From positions 930,001 through 994,000 of the forward strand of contig OY282432.1 in the NCBI GenBank assembly GCA_958295985.1: a DNA stretch of 64,000 nucleotides, written 5' to 3'. Made by a program: the position numbers and the translations under genes. Numbering within the stretch: the stretch's first letter is position 1; each line of letters begins with the position of its first letter. This document shows, piece after piece, positions 47,511 to 57,080 of the stretch. The DNA is from an uncultured Candidatus Binatia bacterium (GTDB taxonomy: Bacteria > Desulfobacterota > Binatia > UBA9968 > JAJDTQ01). Under the pieces are notes generated by a model. It had not been told where the DNA came from and ran no database searches. It saw only the letters and a program-made list of their open reading frames with translations.

Positions 47511-48965
47511 CTAGCTCGCCGGTCCCTGCAACGACAGTTTCAGCCCCGGTTTGCGGATGTAGACATGGTTGGCCTTGTGTCTGCGGAGGTTCCGCAGGAG
47601 CCCCAGCACCGGCTGGCCGTTGCCGGTGTACGGCGTCACCGGGCCGGCGTCGCGCATGGCGTTGAACTCGTCCTTGGTCACGAGCCAGCGCAGCAGCAGG
47701 TCGTCGTCCGAGAGACCGGCCTCGAAGCTCTTCCTTATCTCGGCGATGGACGGTTGCGGCGGTTGCCATCGGGCCAGCTCCCTGGCCCGGGGCCGCGCCA
47801 GGATCTTGTCCTTCACGTCCGGGTCCATCAGCCGGCTGCCTTCCTCACCCCAAAGCCCCAGGGCGTAGAGAATGGTCTGGTCGGTGACCTGGGTGTAGCG
47901 CTCGCCGACGATGACGTTGATGGCCGCCTGGCTGCCCACGAACTGGGACAGCGGCGTCACCATGATGGGATAGGCGAACTCCTCCCGTACTCGGCCGCAC
48001 TCCTCCAGAGCTTCGTGGAACTTGTGGCCCAGGCCCACCTTCTCCAGTTGGTGGCGCAGGTTGGACATCATCCCCCCGGGCACCTGATGGAGGTATTGGC
48101 CGTGGTCGTACTCCACCGGCCGTCCCAGGGGCAGATCTTCCTGCTCGGCGATGCGGGTGAAATGTTCCGAGACCTCACGGAGGGATTCTTCGTCCACCGC
48201 GGTGGTGTGGCCGAGCGCGCGGGCGTTGGCGGCGACGTTGAACAGCGACGGGTTGGACGAGCCATTGGCCAGCGGCGGAATCGCCGTGTTGACGATCGTG
48301 ATGCCGAGCTTGATGGCTTCCAGGCTGCACAGCGGCCCGAGGCCCGTAGTGCAGTGGGTGTGGAACTCCACCGGGGTGCCGTTGACGTTCTCCAGCACCA
48401 GTGGCACCAGGGTGCGGACCCGATCCGGGGTGATCAGGCCGCCCGGGTCCTTCAGGCAGATGCGCGGCAGGTCCAGGCTTGCCGCCTGGCGCGCCCGTTC
48501 CGCGTAGTAGGCGTCGGTGTGCTTGGGCGACACCGAGTAGATGAGGTTGATGATGGGCTCGAGTCCCGCGTCCCTGACCGTCTTCACCTTCTGCCGCCAC
48601 CCCTCGAATTCGTTCCACTCGTCCGATATCCGGGCCTGGGACATGCCGTTGGCGCGCATGCGCTCAAGGTAGAGTTGGTACAGGGAATACGGCGTCACCT
48701 CGAAGGCGTTGAACCGTCCCGAGGTCATGCGGAGCGGGGTGTTGGGTGTCTTCTCCGCCACCAGCCGCAGCCGCTCGAAGGGGTCCTCCTTGAGGTCTCG
48801 GGCGCACTTCTTGAGGAAGATGCTGGACATCAACTCGATGGCGTCGAAGCCCGCCCGGTCCATCCGCTCGGCAATGGGCAGCATCATGCCGGTACGCATG
48901 CGCGTGGCCCAAAGGCTCATCTGGCCGTCCCGCAACGTCGTGTCCACAAAGTGAATCTCGCTCAT
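47511..48965 (-). CDS. HMG-CoA lyase-like carboxyltransferase (PycB/OadA N-terminal type)
   Basis: A protein of 484 residues with a DRE-TIM metallolyase barrel like the carboxyltransferase part of pyruvate carboxylase subunit B or oxaloacetate decarboxylase alpha. It starts HFVDTTLRDGQMSLWATRM and carries the catalytic lysine in ICLKDPGGLI, the metal ligands in EFHTHCTTG, then LGHKFHEALEECGRVREEFAYPIMVTPLSQFVGSQAAINV. No biotinyl domain (AMKM) follows, so the biotin carrier must be separate, possibly the one at 13.1 kb or elsewhere. The start is the ATG at 48965; an ATG at 48971 is possible. It is upstream of the dioxygenase-like gene on the same strand. Confidence 0.85.
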   Translation of the reverse strand: MSEIHFVDTTLRDGQMSLWATRMRTGMMLPIAERMDRAGFDAIELMSSIFLKKCARDLKEDPFERLRLVAEKTPNTPLRMTSGRFNAFEVTPYSLYQLYLERMRANGMSQARISDEWNEFEGWRQKVKTVRDAGLEPIINLIYSVSPKHTDAYYAERARQAASLDLPRICLKDPGGLITPDRVRTLVPLVLENVNGTPVEFHTHCTTGLGPLCSLEAIKLGITIVNTAIPPLANGSSNPSLFNVAANARALGHTTAVDEESLREVSEHFTRIAEQEDLPLGRPVEYDHGQYLHQVPGGMMSNLRHQLEKVGLGHKFHEALEECGRVREEFAYPIMVTPLSQFVGSQAAINVIVGERYTQVTDQTILYALGLWGEEGSRLMDPDVKDKILARPRARELARWQPPQPSIAEIRKSFEAGLSDDDLLLRWLVTKDEFNAMRDAGPVTPYTGNGQPVLGLLRNLRRHKANHVYIRKPGLKLSLQGPAS

Positions 48966-49069
48966 GGCCATTACCCTACCACAAATGGGGTCGGGAGTGG
49001 GATTCCGGCGGCGCCGGATCCCGAACCCGGTCATTTGACCTGCGCCCGGCGACGTTCTATTCAGTTCGG

Positions 49070-49849
49070 GTGCCCTACTGTACGGTCAACGGCGTCCGGC
49101 TCCACTACGACGTGTCGGGGGAGGGCTTCCCCCTGGTGCTGGTCCATGCCAACCCGTTCGACCGGCGGCTGTGGATGTATCAGGCGGCGCACTTCTCCAG
49201 CCGCTTCAAGGTCATCAACGTGGACATCCGGGGCTACGGGTACTCCGACAAGCCCGATACCCCGACCTCCATGGCGGAGATGAGCGAGGAGGTGGTTGCG
49301 GTGTGCCGGCAGGAAGGAGCGCACGAAGCCATCGTCGCGGGCATCAGCGTCGGCGGCGTGATGGCGCTCCAGATGGGGCTGGGCCACCCCGAGATGTTCA
49401 AGGCGCTCATCCTGGTGGGTTGTAGCAGCCGGCCTTCGGACGTGTACCAGCACAGGATCGACGGGTACACGCAAGGGGTCGCCGAGTTTCACCGGGAGCA
49501 CCTGGAGGCCCTGGTGGCCCCGGAGTTCGCCGCGAGCAGGCTGGGCCGCTATCTCCTGGACCGCTTCACGGACTGGGACTCCAGGCTCGACGGCCCGGCC
49601 ATCGTGCAGATCTTCAAGGCGCTTCAGAACCGCGACCAGACCGAGCGCCTGGGGGAGCTCCGCATGCCGGTGCTGGTGATCAACGGTGAATTCGACAACT
49701 CAAGGCCGGGCAGCGAATTCATGGTGAGCAGGGTCGCCGGCGCGGTCCATCGCGTGGTGCCGGCCACGGGCCACGCCTGCTGCCTGGAAGACCCGGTCAC
49801 CTTTGACGGTTATGTGAACGAATTTCTGGAACAGCACGGATATCTGTAA
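49070..49849 (+). CDS. Alpha/beta hydrolase
   Basis: A hydrolase of 259 residues with GTG start. It begins with the usual strand set CTVNGVRLHYDVSGEGFPLVLVHAN. The oxyanion region and nucleophile elbow are GISVGG (near residue 91), with catalytic Asp in NGEFDNSRPG and His in TGHACCLEDP. Relatives include enol-lactonase, haloperoxidase-like and meta-cleavage hydrolases; the substrate cannot be read. It is divergent from the carboxyltransferase gene across 104 bases, and 45 bases upstream of the GST-like gene on the same strand. Confidence 0.9.
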   Translation: MPYCTVNGVRLHYDVSGEGFPLVLVHANPFDRRLWMYQAAHFSSRFKVINVDIRGYGYSDKPDTPTSMAEMSEEVVAVCRQEGAHEAIVAGISVGGVMALQMGLGHPEMFKALILVGCSSRPSDVYQHRIDGYTQGVAEFHREHLEALVAPEFAASRLGRYLLDRFTDWDSRLDGPAIVQIFKALQNRDQTERLGELRMPVLVINGEFDNSRPGSEFMVSRVAGAVHRVVPATGHACCLEDPVTFDGYVNEFLEQHGYL

Positions 49850-49894
49850 AGGCGAGTGTTACCCGTCGCTCAGGCGACGCAAGGAGGCGTTACC

Positions 49895-50482
49895 ATGGCA
49901 ACAAGGCTTTTCAATTCCAAGTTCTCCATGTTCTGCGAGAAGATCCGCGTGGTGCTGAGCATGAAGAAGGTTACCTACGATGTGGTGGATGTCCGGGCCG
50001 ACGAACGCAAGTCGCTGATCGCGTTCTCCAATCAGCGCAAGGTCCCCACCATGGACTTCGACGGTCAGTGCATCCAGGACTCCACCATCCTGGCCAAGTA
50101 CCTGGAGGAGAAGCATCCGGAGCCCAGCATCTACCCGGACAATCCCTCGGACAAGGGGCTATGCCTGATGCTGGAGGACTGGGCCGACGAGGACCTCAAC
50201 GGGGCTGTCATGAATTTCCGCAGGGCAAAAGACGAAGAGGACGTGAAGCGGGCCGAGAAGGAGCTGGCGGTCCATCTGGAGAACCTCGATCTGCTCTATT
50301 CCGGAAGGGACTACGTGTTCGACCGGATGACCCTGGCCGACATTTCCATCTATGCGCAGCTCCACTACCTCTACACTTCCCTGGACCGCGAGATCGACGC
50401 CAGGTACACCCACGTGCACGCCTTTATGGAGCGGATGATGAAGGCCACGGGGGTGGCGTCGATCAAGGAGGTGGCGGCGTAG
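49895..50482 (+). CDS. Glutathione S-transferase family protein
   Basis: A protein of 195 residues of the SspA-like/bacterial GST type. The thioredoxin-fold domain opens RLFNSKFSMFCEKIRVVLSMKKV (S/F-x-C near residue 11), with the cis-proline in QRKVPTMDF and the family block DSTILAKYLEEKHPEPSIYPD. The helical C-domain includes TLADISIYAQLHYLY. The ATG at 49895 has AAGGAGG before it, which decides the start. It follows the alpha/beta hydrolase on the same strand. Glutathione use is inferred from the fold. Confidence 0.88.
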   Translation: MATRLFNSKFSMFCEKIRVVLSMKKVTYDVVDVRADERKSLIAFSNQRKVPTMDFDGQCIQDSTILAKYLEEKHPEPSIYPDNPSDKGLCLMLEDWADEDLNGAVMNFRRAKDEEDVKRAEKELAVHLENLDLLYSGRDYVFDRMTLADISIYAQLHYLYTSLDREIDARYTHVHAFMERMMKATGVASIKEVAA

Positions 50483-50536
50483 TTCGCTCCCTCTTCCTTT
50501 GGTAGAGAGTCGAGGTCAAGGCGCCTCGATTCGGCG

Positions 50537-50956
50537 TCAGATCCGGCCCCAGCGGATGCACCGCACCACCCGGATCCGAATGATGGGCCGTTGGTCCAGG
50601 GCCATGGCCCGGTACTGCGGGTACTTCCGGCGCAGCAGCCGAACAGCTTTCCGGTGGGTTTCCCCGTCCGTGAGGACGTCGGCTTCGCCCTGCACGATGA
50701 CGTGCGCCAACCGGGACCAGTCGTCGTCGTGGTAGCGGTGGACCGCCACCGATACCCGGGGGTTGGCGCGGATGTTCCGCACCCGTTTCAGTTCCCGCGG
50801 CGCCGCGGTCTTGGGTTTCTCGTCGATGGGTGAGTACAGGGACTCGCCGTCGAAGGCAAAACAGCAGGGCAGGTTGAGCGGCTGCCCCTGCCCGTCCACC
50901 GTGGCCAGATGCCCCACCCGGGCCTGACGAATGAACGCCGCTTCCCGGCGGGTCAT
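50537..50956 (-). CDS. PPOX-class flavin/F420-type family protein
   Basis: A protein of 139 residues with the pyridoxamine-phosphate-oxidase split-barrel pattern: FIRQARVGHLATVDGQGQPLNLPCCFAFDG, then IDEKPKTAAPRELKRVRNIRANPRVSVAVHRYHDDDWSRLAHVIVQGEA and an Arg-rich end. Members bind FMN or F420 and often act on small enones. The order of strand and cofactor-loop residues supports the class, not the cofactor. It is convergent with the GST-like gene (54-base gap) and 110 bases from the nuclease-like gene. The end WGRI is typical. Confidence 0.85.
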   Translation of the reverse strand: MTRREAAFIRQARVGHLATVDGQGQPLNLPCCFAFDGESLYSPIDEKPKTAAPRELKRVRNIRANPRVSVAVHRYHDDDWSRLAHVIVQGEADVLTDGETHRKAVRLLRRKYPQYRAMALDQRPIIRIRVVRCIRWGRI

Positions 50957-51066
50957 AAGCTCACCTCAGGGTATTGCACTACCCCGGCCATCACCCGGCC
51001 AGTTCATGTACGGCGACGGCGGGATGACTGTGACTCGGTACGTGCCTTTCCCTGGCAACTACCGCG

Positions 51067-51573
51067 TCATTGAACGGTCCAGGGTTCGTCCGAGCCAGGC
51101 TCCTGACGACTCAAAACCAAGGGTTGCGCGTCGACAGCCTTGAGTCTTCTGCGCAACTTCAGGAGCACGTCAGCACGGTTGATGGCCTGTGGCCGAAGTT
51201 TCGATCCCGTCTGTTGTTGTTCGAGGTGCAATGCCACACGCCACCGTCGCTTTTTCAACGCGCGTGTTGCCAATCTCCGTTCGCCGCTGTCCTGGGCGTT
51301 CGCGCTCGCAGCGGCCAAGCCCGACAGCGTGTCGCGAACCTTTTCGGCAAACTCGTCATCAAGGTCGATTGGCTTTGTCCTTGGGTGATGACGGTAATCT
51401 TTTACTTCAATCAGCCATGAGGCATCTTGTGCAATACAGAGAATATCGACCGCTTTGGTCCCACTGGCAATGGACTGGAAGGACTTACGATAAAAGTCCC
51501 AAGCATCATACTTGGCAGCTTCGCAGTGATCCGGGAACACGAACTTGAGCTGTCCCTCCTGTATTTCCGTCAC
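51067..51573 (-). CDS. PD-(D/E)XK nuclease-like protein, partner of the ATPase
   Basis: A protein of 168 residues. The nuclease-fold signature is visible as D43 in KAVDILCIAQD and E56-x-K58 in SWLIEVKDYR, a D...ExK site with the expected strand spacing. A helix follows (EKVRDTLSGLAAASANA), and later a basic strand-helix block (RRWRVALHLEQQQT) and a predicted C-terminal helix with an R/K cluster. It has no family name I know. The start ATG overlaps the ATPase stop by ATGA (51570-51573), so the two are coupled. The pairing looks like an anti-phage or DNA-quality system, which is inference. Confidence 0.75.
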   Translation of the reverse strand: MTEIQEGQLKFVFPDHCEAAKYDAWDFYRKSFQSIASGTKAVDILCIAQDASWLIEVKDYRHHPRTKPIDLDDEFAEKVRDTLSGLAAASANAQDSGERRLATRALKKRRWRVALHLEQQQTGSKLRPQAINRADVLLKLRRRLKAVDAQPLVLSRQEPGSDEPWTVQ

Positions 51574-52652
51574 GGCATGAACTCCTCCAGGAAACGATCC
51601 GATTGCTGTAATTCTTCATCGAGCAATATCAGCGGGTCCACGGCATCGATCTCATCGGACTGAGAGACTTGCACCCCTTCGGCGTCGCGGCGCAACGCGA
51701 AGTAGCGTTGCTTGACGTGCTGGAATTGACGTTGCTTGATCAGGATTTCGAACTCCCTGAGGAGGAACAGGCTATGGGTCGCTATGAACACCTGCACCCC
51801 GGCGTCGCAGATACTGAGGATTGCCTTCGCGACTTCGCATATCAGTCTTGGGTTCAGGTTGGCCTCGGGCTCGTCCCAGAACAAGGCGCCTTTGTCGAGG
51901 ATGGAGCCGGTGGCAATCAACTGGGCCAGCATGGCAAGCTTTCGCCAACCCTCGGCAACAAGCGGCATCTCCATATTACTGCCGCCGGGCTGCCGCAGAT
52001 AGAATCGGCCGTTGTGTTCCAGGACGACGTGACCAATTTGCTTCTCCAAGGGCTCCATCAGGCGCGCGACGCGTCGAACGCGAGGTCCTCTGACCCTCGG
52101 CGAGCCGAGCAACACGCACGTGTCGCGCAACGTTTCTTCGAACTCGACGTGGTGCGTTTCGTAAAGAGAGACGAATCCGGGATAGATCGTCAGCAGTTCA
52201 CGAGTGGGTAGATATACCGGCTGTTCGGTCCGCCAACTGGAAGGGTACTGATCAATGACAACTTCGGACTTGTTCTGCGACGCGAAGTTAAATCCGATGG
52301 ATGTCGAAGGCTTCCGGGAATCATGCTTCCGGAAATTCACTCTTACCTCGCATCGGTTCCGGCCCCGTTGCCGGCGTGCAAGGCGACCCAGGCGGCCATC
52401 TTCCGGACGAAACACTCCGACCATCTTGTCAGCGACTCGGGTCTGGAGGAAAGCCTTGGTCGGTTGACGGGCCTCCCGCTTTCGCCCTTCGGAGGCACTT
52501 ACCGCGGTTACGGCGTAGGGCAGCTTGAGCAGGTGTGTCTTGCCGGTTCCATTTTCGCCGACGATGACGTTCAGGCCTTTCGCAAAAGTCAGCGTTGCCT
52601 CGGGAAAGGCTGTAAAATTTCGTATTTCGAGTGACTTGAGCACCGCCGTCAT
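51570..52652 (-). CDS. AAA/ABC-like ATPase of the AAA_15/AAA_21 (OLD/RecF-like) family
   Basis: A protein of 360 residues with an SMC/OLD-type head. Walker A is GENGTGKT (residues 32-39), a signature-like block EGWRKLAMLAQLI is near 234, Walker B ALFWDEPEANLNP runs from 256, and the switch histidine is in IATHSLFLL near 293. The middle insert contains Arg-rich patches (RRQRGRNRCEVRV) that could bind nucleic acid. It lacks a TOPRIM domain, unlike OLD or GajA, and no PtuB-like HNH gene is present. It is the first gene of a two-gene operon with the nuclease-like protein downstream. A candidate promoter (TTGATG, TATTTG) lies upstream. Confidence 0.88.
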   Translation of the reverse strand: MTAVLKSLEIRNFTAFPEATLTFAKGLNVIVGENGTGKTHLLKLPYAVTAVSASEGRKREARQPTKAFLQTRVADKMVGVFRPEDGRLGRLARRQRGRNRCEVRVNFRKHDSRKPSTSIGFNFASQNKSEVVIDQYPSSWRTEQPVYLPTRELLTIYPGFVSLYETHHVEFEETLRDTCVLLGSPRVRGPRVRRVARLMEPLEKQIGHVVLEHNGRFYLRQPGGSNMEMPLVAEGWRKLAMLAQLIATGSILDKGALFWDEPEANLNPRLICEVAKAILSICDAGVQVFIATHSLFLLREFEILIKQRQFQHVKQRYFALRRDAEGVQVSQSDEIDAVDPLILLDEELQQSDRFLEEFMP

Positions 52653-52771
52653 CCCTCGACGCTGGCTCCTTCAAATACTCTATCGGTCAGGGGCATCAAA
52701 GTAAATCAAGGACCGTTAGCGGTGCAACTTGATACAATATGTAATATGGAAGTTTTCCGCGGCGCAGTTTC

Positions 52772-53767
52772 CTACAGCTTGTAATCCCCCACCAACGTCG
52801 GCGCGAACAACTCTTCCACGGTGGGGATATTGTCCGCCAGCAGGCCCTGCTCGCCCATGTAGCGGGTCAGCGCCTCGATGACGTGGCGGTTGGCCTCGAT
52901 GCCGTAGGGCCACCAGTCTTCGCCGAAGACGTCCCGGAGCAGGGCGATCTCTGCCTGGAGCCAGGGCAGCGTGCTGGCCATGGTGTTGTTGATGTTCATG
53001 CGCGCGATGGCGTCGTCCTTGGACTGGCAGAAGGCATGGTAGAGGCTTCGAGCCACCCACGGGTCGGCTTCGTACACGTCGTTGCGGATGACGACGGTGT
53101 GCATGATGGGGAAGAGCCGGGTGCGCCGGTAGTAGTCGATCTCCACGGATTTGAAGTCGGGGAACAGGCGGCGGATGTGCGGCGCCCCCGCGGCAAAGCA
53201 CGAGGGGATGCGGGCGGTGACCAGCGCGTCGAGCTCGCCCTTGTCCAGCATGTCGTTCAGGGTCCGGTCCCCGGAGATGGGCTGCACCTTGATCTCCGGC
53301 GGCAGCCTTAGCTCGATGCGTTCCTTCCGTCCGGGGACTTCCTGGCCGCCGGTGAACCACTCGACGTCACTGGCCGCGACGCCGTGGTCGTCGCTCAGAA
53401 AACCGCGGATCCACACCGCCGCGGTGATGGAGTATTCCGGCACGCCGATGCGCTTGCCGCGGAGATCCTCGGGCTTGTCGAGGCCCCGGTCGGTGTTGAT
53501 GAACACGCAGGAATGGCGGAAGTAGCGGGACGGGAAGATCGGGATGGCGGTGAACGGGCTCTCGCCCCGGGAGGTCATGGTGATGTAGTTGGACAGCGAC
53601 ATCTCGGAGGCGTCGAACTCCTGATGGTGCCCCATGCGCCAGAAGATTTCTTCCGCCTGCATCGGAAGGTAGTTGAGGGAGATGCCGTCGGGATCCAGCG
53701 AGCCGTCCTGCAAAGTCTTGGTGCGGTCGTAGTCGCCGCACGCCAGTGTCAGATGTAACCTCGTCAT
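52772..53767 (-). CDS. Periplasmic-binding-fold protein, 4,5-dihydroxyphthalate decarboxylase/NMT1-like
   Basis: A protein of 331 residues. It starts [19 protein letters not shown] and continues with [54 protein letters not shown], and later [30 protein letters not shown]. This matches the 4,5-dihydroxyphthalate decarboxylase family, which shares the solute-binding (type II) fold. No signal peptide is seen, so a cytosolic enzyme is as likely as a transporter. It starts directly after the DUF1015 stop codon (53768), linking it to the purine operon. True activity cannot be assigned. Confidence 0.75.
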   Translation of the reverse strand: MTRLHLTLACGDYDRTKTLQDGSLDPDGISLNYLPMQAEEIFWRMGHHQEFDASEMSLSNYITMTSRGESPFTAIPIFPSRYFRHSCVFINTDRGLDKPEDLRGKRIGVPEYSITAAVWIRGFLSDDHGVAASDVEWFTGGQEVPGRKERIELRLPPEIKVQPISGDRTLNDMLDKGELDALVTARIPSCFAAGAPHIRRLFPDFKSVEIDYYRRTRLFPIMHTVVIRNDVYEADPWVARSLYHAFCQSKDDAIARMNINNTMASTLPWLQAEIALLRDVFGEDWWPYGIEANRHVIEALTRYMGEQGLLADNIPTVEELFAPTLVGDYKL

Positions 53768-55069
53768 TTAGTCCTCCACCTTGTGGATCACCAGCCCGGT
53801 AATGAGCTTGGGAAAGAAGTACGTGGACTTCTGGGGCATCTTGTCGCCCTTGAGGGAGACGTCGATCATTTCGCGGGCGCTCGGAGGGTTCAGGATGAAA
53901 GCCGCCTTGCAGCCGCCGTTCTCTACCTCGGCCAGGGCCTCCTCCGCGTCGTGGGTGTACGCGACCGCGTCGGTATTCACCGCGTTCCGGGTGGACACCC
54001 CGAGGATGTGCTCCATCAGGAGCACGTGCAGCGTGGTGACGTCCAGCTCGCGCAGTTCGGGGCCCATCTCGGGAGTCAACTGCCGCATCGTCTCCCCGTC
54101 CCTGAGCCTCAACACCAGGTAACGCGGATCGTCCTCGAAAGAGGCGCCCAGGAGCCGCCGGCCGCCTTCGGGGTGTTCCAGGGTCTCCAGGAACTGTCGC
54201 CGTCCGTGGGGATTTCGGGGAAATGCTTCCACGTGAAAGTGGCGTCGCAGCTTCTCTTCCAGTTCCTCGAACGGCATGTCGGGCAGGTCCCGAACGAGGC
54301 GGTGAGTGGGCAGTATCACCACGCCCTCTTCATCGAGGTTGGCGAAGTACATCATCACGCGGTTGAATCCCTCGTCGCCCGCGGCGCCGGGCCGTTCCGC
54401 CAGGCGCCGGTTGCGGTAGCCGGTGGCGGCCTCGTAACGATGGTGCCCGTCGGCGATGAAGACGGCCCGCCGGCTCAAGGCGTCCTGCGTCATGGCGATG
54501 AGACCGGGGTCGGTGACCGCCCAGAGCTTCGAGGTGCCGTACTCGCCCAGCCGGGCCTCGATCTTGGGTTTCACCGCGCTGACGTGCTCCCTCAGAGCGT
54601 TGGTCAGCGTGGGCTTCTCGTCGCTGTACAAGGCCAGGATGGAGCTGAACTGGGCGTCGCAGGCAAGCATCAACTTCAGGCGGTCCTCCCTGGGCTCGGC
54701 CAGGGTGGCCTCATGGCCGTGGATCCCGCCGCCGAAGTCCTCGATGGAGGCCAATGCGATGAAGCCGCGCCGCTCCCTCGATACCCCGTCCTGCAGCCGG
54801 TATTCCTGGCTCAGGTAATAGATGGCCGGGGCGTCCTCCGCCACCAGGGTGCCGTCCTCCTGCCATTCCCGGAACCGGCGCGGCACGGTCTCGTACGGAT
54901 CGGCGTCGCGGCAGAAGTCCAGGCGCACGATGTTGTGCGGCGAACGGTCATACAGCTCCGCTTGGCGCCCGGCAGAGATGACGTCGTAGGGCGGCGCCAC
55001 CACCCTGGAAAAATCGTCGATCTTCCCGGGATTGTAGGCCAGGCCCCGGAAGGGAAAGATCTGTGCCAT
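53768..55069 (-). CDS. DUF1015 family protein
   Basis: A protein of 433 residues belonging to DUF1015, a widespread family without an assigned role. The start [29 protein letters not shown] is the family signature. Later blocks are [30 protein letters not shown] (with the conserved DGHHRYEA), [21 protein letters not shown], and the ending [37 protein letters not shown]. The DGHHR block suggests a metal or phosphate site (inference). It lies between purE and the binding-fold protein, all on the minus strand; the purine context may be meaningful but is not proof. Confidence 0.9.
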   Translation of the reverse strand: MAQIFPFRGLAYNPGKIDDFSRVVAPPYDVISAGRQAELYDRSPHNIVRLDFCRDADPYETVPRRFREWQEDGTLVAEDAPAIYYLSQEYRLQDGVSRERRGFIALASIEDFGGGIHGHEATLAEPREDRLKLMLACDAQFSSILALYSDEKPTLTNALREHVSAVKPKIEARLGEYGTSKLWAVTDPGLIAMTQDALSRRAVFIADGHHRYEAATGYRNRRLAERPGAAGDEGFNRVMMYFANLDEEGVVILPTHRLVRDLPDMPFEELEEKLRRHFHVEAFPRNPHGRRQFLETLEHPEGGRRLLGASFEDDPRYLVLRLRDGETMRQLTPEMGPELRELDVTTLHVLLMEHILGVSTRNAVNTDAVAYTHDAEEALAEVENGGCKAAFILNPPSAREMIDVSLKGDKMPQKSTYFFPKLITGLVIHKVED

Positions 55070-55137
55070 GCGCGCTTTTCTCCGGTCTGGGTGTCGTTAT
55101 CGTCTTGCGCCGAATTCCAGTACGGCACACGGGTCCG

Positions 55138-55650
55138 TTACGCCTTCAGGTTGTCCTGCAGCTTCCGGTCCCGGGCCTCCACCCCGGCAGCCAGCTCCTC
55201 CTTGAAACGGGTGAGCTTGTCCGCCAGCTCCGGGTCCTTGCGCGCGATGATCTGGGCCGCGAAGATCCCCGCGTTGGCGGCGCCGCCCTTGCCGATGGCC
55301 ATCGTGGCCACCGGCACCCCCGCCGGCATCTGCACCGTTGCCAGGAGCGCATCCATGCCGTCGAGGGCCGATGCGCTCAACGGCACGCCGATGACCGGCA
55401 GCGTGGTGACGGCTGCCACCACACCCGCCAGATGGGCGGCCGCGCCGGCGCCGACGATGAACGCCTCGATGCCCCGGTCCGCAGCCCCCTTGGCATAGGC
55501 GTGGGTTCGCTCCGGCGAACGGTGCGCCGACGATATGTGCATCTCGTACGGGATGCCGAAGGACTCCAGCCGCGTTGCGGCCTCCTTCATGACCTCGACA
55601 TCGGAATCGCTTCCCATGAGGATCGCGACCTTCGGAGTTTGCTCCGTCAC
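55138..55650 (-). CDS. purE: N5-carboxyaminoimidazole ribonucleotide mutase
   Basis: Rearranges N5-CAIR to CAIR in purine synthesis. 170 residues, the usual size of class I PurE. Family blocks are [72 protein letters not shown], and [37 protein letters not shown]. The partner PurK is not visible nearby. It is in the purH-purD-purE order on the minus strand, with a palindromic repeat in the 111-base gap before it. Confidence 0.96.
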   Translation of the reverse strand: MTEQTPKVAILMGSDSDVEVMKEAATRLESFGIPYEMHISSAHRSPERTHAYAKGAADRGIEAFIVGAGAAAHLAGVVAAVTTLPVIGVPLSASALDGMDALLATVQMPAGVPVATMAIGKGGAANAGIFAAQIIARKDPELADKLTRFKEELAAGVEARDRKLQDNLKA

Positions 55651-55716
55651 GGTGTTCCCCCTCCTTTGTTGCTCGGTTCGAACGTTTTCTTGCGCCCTGC
55701 GTGGTTCTGCTCCGAG

Positions 55717-55744
55717 GTACGGGCGGGTTTGGAACCCGTCCGCT
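55717..55744. repeat. GC-rich palindrome in the purD-purE spacer
   Basis: GGTACGGGCGGGTTT with AACCCGTCCGCTCC forms a near-perfect inverted repeat, the same family as the dnaK-dnaJ copy. It would fold in the transcript between purD and purE. Confidence 0.7.
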
Positions 55745-55761
55745 CCATTCCTTGGCCGGCC

Positions 55762-57039
55762 TCAGGATCCGTTGCGGTCCACGGCCCGCCGGGCGATGTC
55801 CCGGCGGTAGTGCATGCCCTCCCAACTGATCCTGCTCACGCCCTCGTAGGCTTCGCGAGTCGCCGCGGCCATGGTGTCTCCCAGCGCGGTCACCCCCAGG
55901 ACCCGGCCGCCGCCCGTGTGCCAGCGGTTCTCCCGGCGGGTGGTTCCGGCATGGAACGCGTATCCACGGCTCCAGGATTCCAGCGTGTCGAGCCCGCTGA
56001 TTTCCATGCCGGTCTCGTACTCTCCCGGATAGCCCCTGGACGCCAGCACGACGCAGACCGCGGCTTGACCCGACCACTCGGCGTTCACTTCCCGGAGCCT
56101 GCCCTCGGCAGTGGCCAGCAGCAGCGACGGCAGATCGGTCTCGAGGCGCATCATGACGGGCTGGCATTCGGGGTCCCCGAACCGGCAGTTGAACTCCAGC
56201 ACCTTGGGGCCGTCCTCGGTGACCATGAGCCCGGCGTACAGGACGCCGCGATACACCAGGCCGCGGCGCTTGAGCCCCGCCGACAGCGGTTTCAGCACCC
56301 GCTCCACCACGGCGTCGTGCACCGCCGCGTCCACCACCGGCGCCGGGGAGCAGGCGCCCATGCCGCCGGTGTTGGGTCCTTCGTCGCCGTCGAAGACGCG
56401 CTTGTGGTCCTGAGAAGACGCCAGCGGCAGAAAGTCGTCGCCGTCCATCAAGGCCATGAACGAGGCCTCCTCGCCGATGAGCCGCTCCTCGATGACCACC
56501 CGGTCGCCGGCCCCGCCGAAGATCTTCCGGCCCATGACGTCGTCCAGGGCGGCTTCGGCCTCCGCCCTGCCGGAGCAGAGGATGACCCCCTTGCCCGCGG
56601 CCAGACCGTCCGCCTTGACCACGCAGGGTTGATCCCGCGCCACGTACCTCCTGGCCTCCGCGAGGTCCGAGAAGACCTCGCAGGCCGCGGTGGGGATGCC
56701 GTTCTCCAGCATCAGCTCCTTGGCGAAGGCCTTGCTGCCCTCGAGCCTTGCCGCCTCGCGGCCGGGTCCGAACACCTTGAGCCCCCTGCTCTCGAACAGG
56801 TCGCTGATGCCCAGCACCAGCGGCTGCTCCGGTCCCACCACGGTGAGGTCAATGGCCTCCCGGGCGGCGAAGTCCGCCAGCTTGTCGAGGTCGCCGGCGC
56901 CGATGTCCACCGGCTCCGCCTGCTGACGGATGCCGGCGCTGCCAGGTGCGCAGTACACCTTGTCCACCCGCCGGCTCCGGCTGAGCTTCCACACCAGCGC
57001 ATGCTCCCGCCCGCCGCTGCCGATGACCAGGATCTTCAT
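55762..57039 (-). CDS. purD: Phosphoribosylamine-glycine ligase
   Basis: Joins phosphoribosylamine and glycine using ATP in purine synthesis. 425 residues, the usual length. It starts [19 protein letters not shown], the family N-terminus. ATP-grasp blocks include [53 protein letters not shown], and [17 protein letters not shown]. The ATG at 57039 is used; the frame upstream of it is a shadow of purH. It is 41 bases after purH on the minus strand. Confidence 0.96.
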   Translation of the reverse strand: MKILVIGSGGREHALVWKLSRSRRVDKVYCAPGSAGIRQQAEPVDIGAGDLDKLADFAAREAIDLTVVGPEQPLVLGISDLFESRGLKVFGPGREAARLEGSKAFAKELMLENGIPTAACEVFSDLAEARRYVARDQPCVVKADGLAAGKGVILCSGRAEAEAALDDVMGRKIFGGAGDRVVIEERLIGEEASFMALMDGDDFLPLASSQDHKRVFDGDEGPNTGGMGACSPAPVVDAAVHDAVVERVLKPLSAGLKRRGLVYRGVLYAGLMVTEDGPKVLEFNCRFGDPECQPVMMRLETDLPSLLLATAEGRLREVNAEWSGQAAVCVVLASRGYPGEYETGMEISGLDTLESWSRGYAFHAGTTRRENRWHTGGGRVLGVTALGDTMAAATREAYEGVSRISWEGMHYRRDIARRAVDRNGS

Positions 57040-57080
57040 GGTTCCGTTGGGACCTCCGGCGAACCTCTGAGACAGGCCCG

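Noticed and set aside
51570-52652. Gabija (GajA) or OLD-family nuclease-ATPase
   Set aside because: The protein ends about 60 residues after Walker B, without a TOPRIM domain, and no UvrD-like helicase gene follows.
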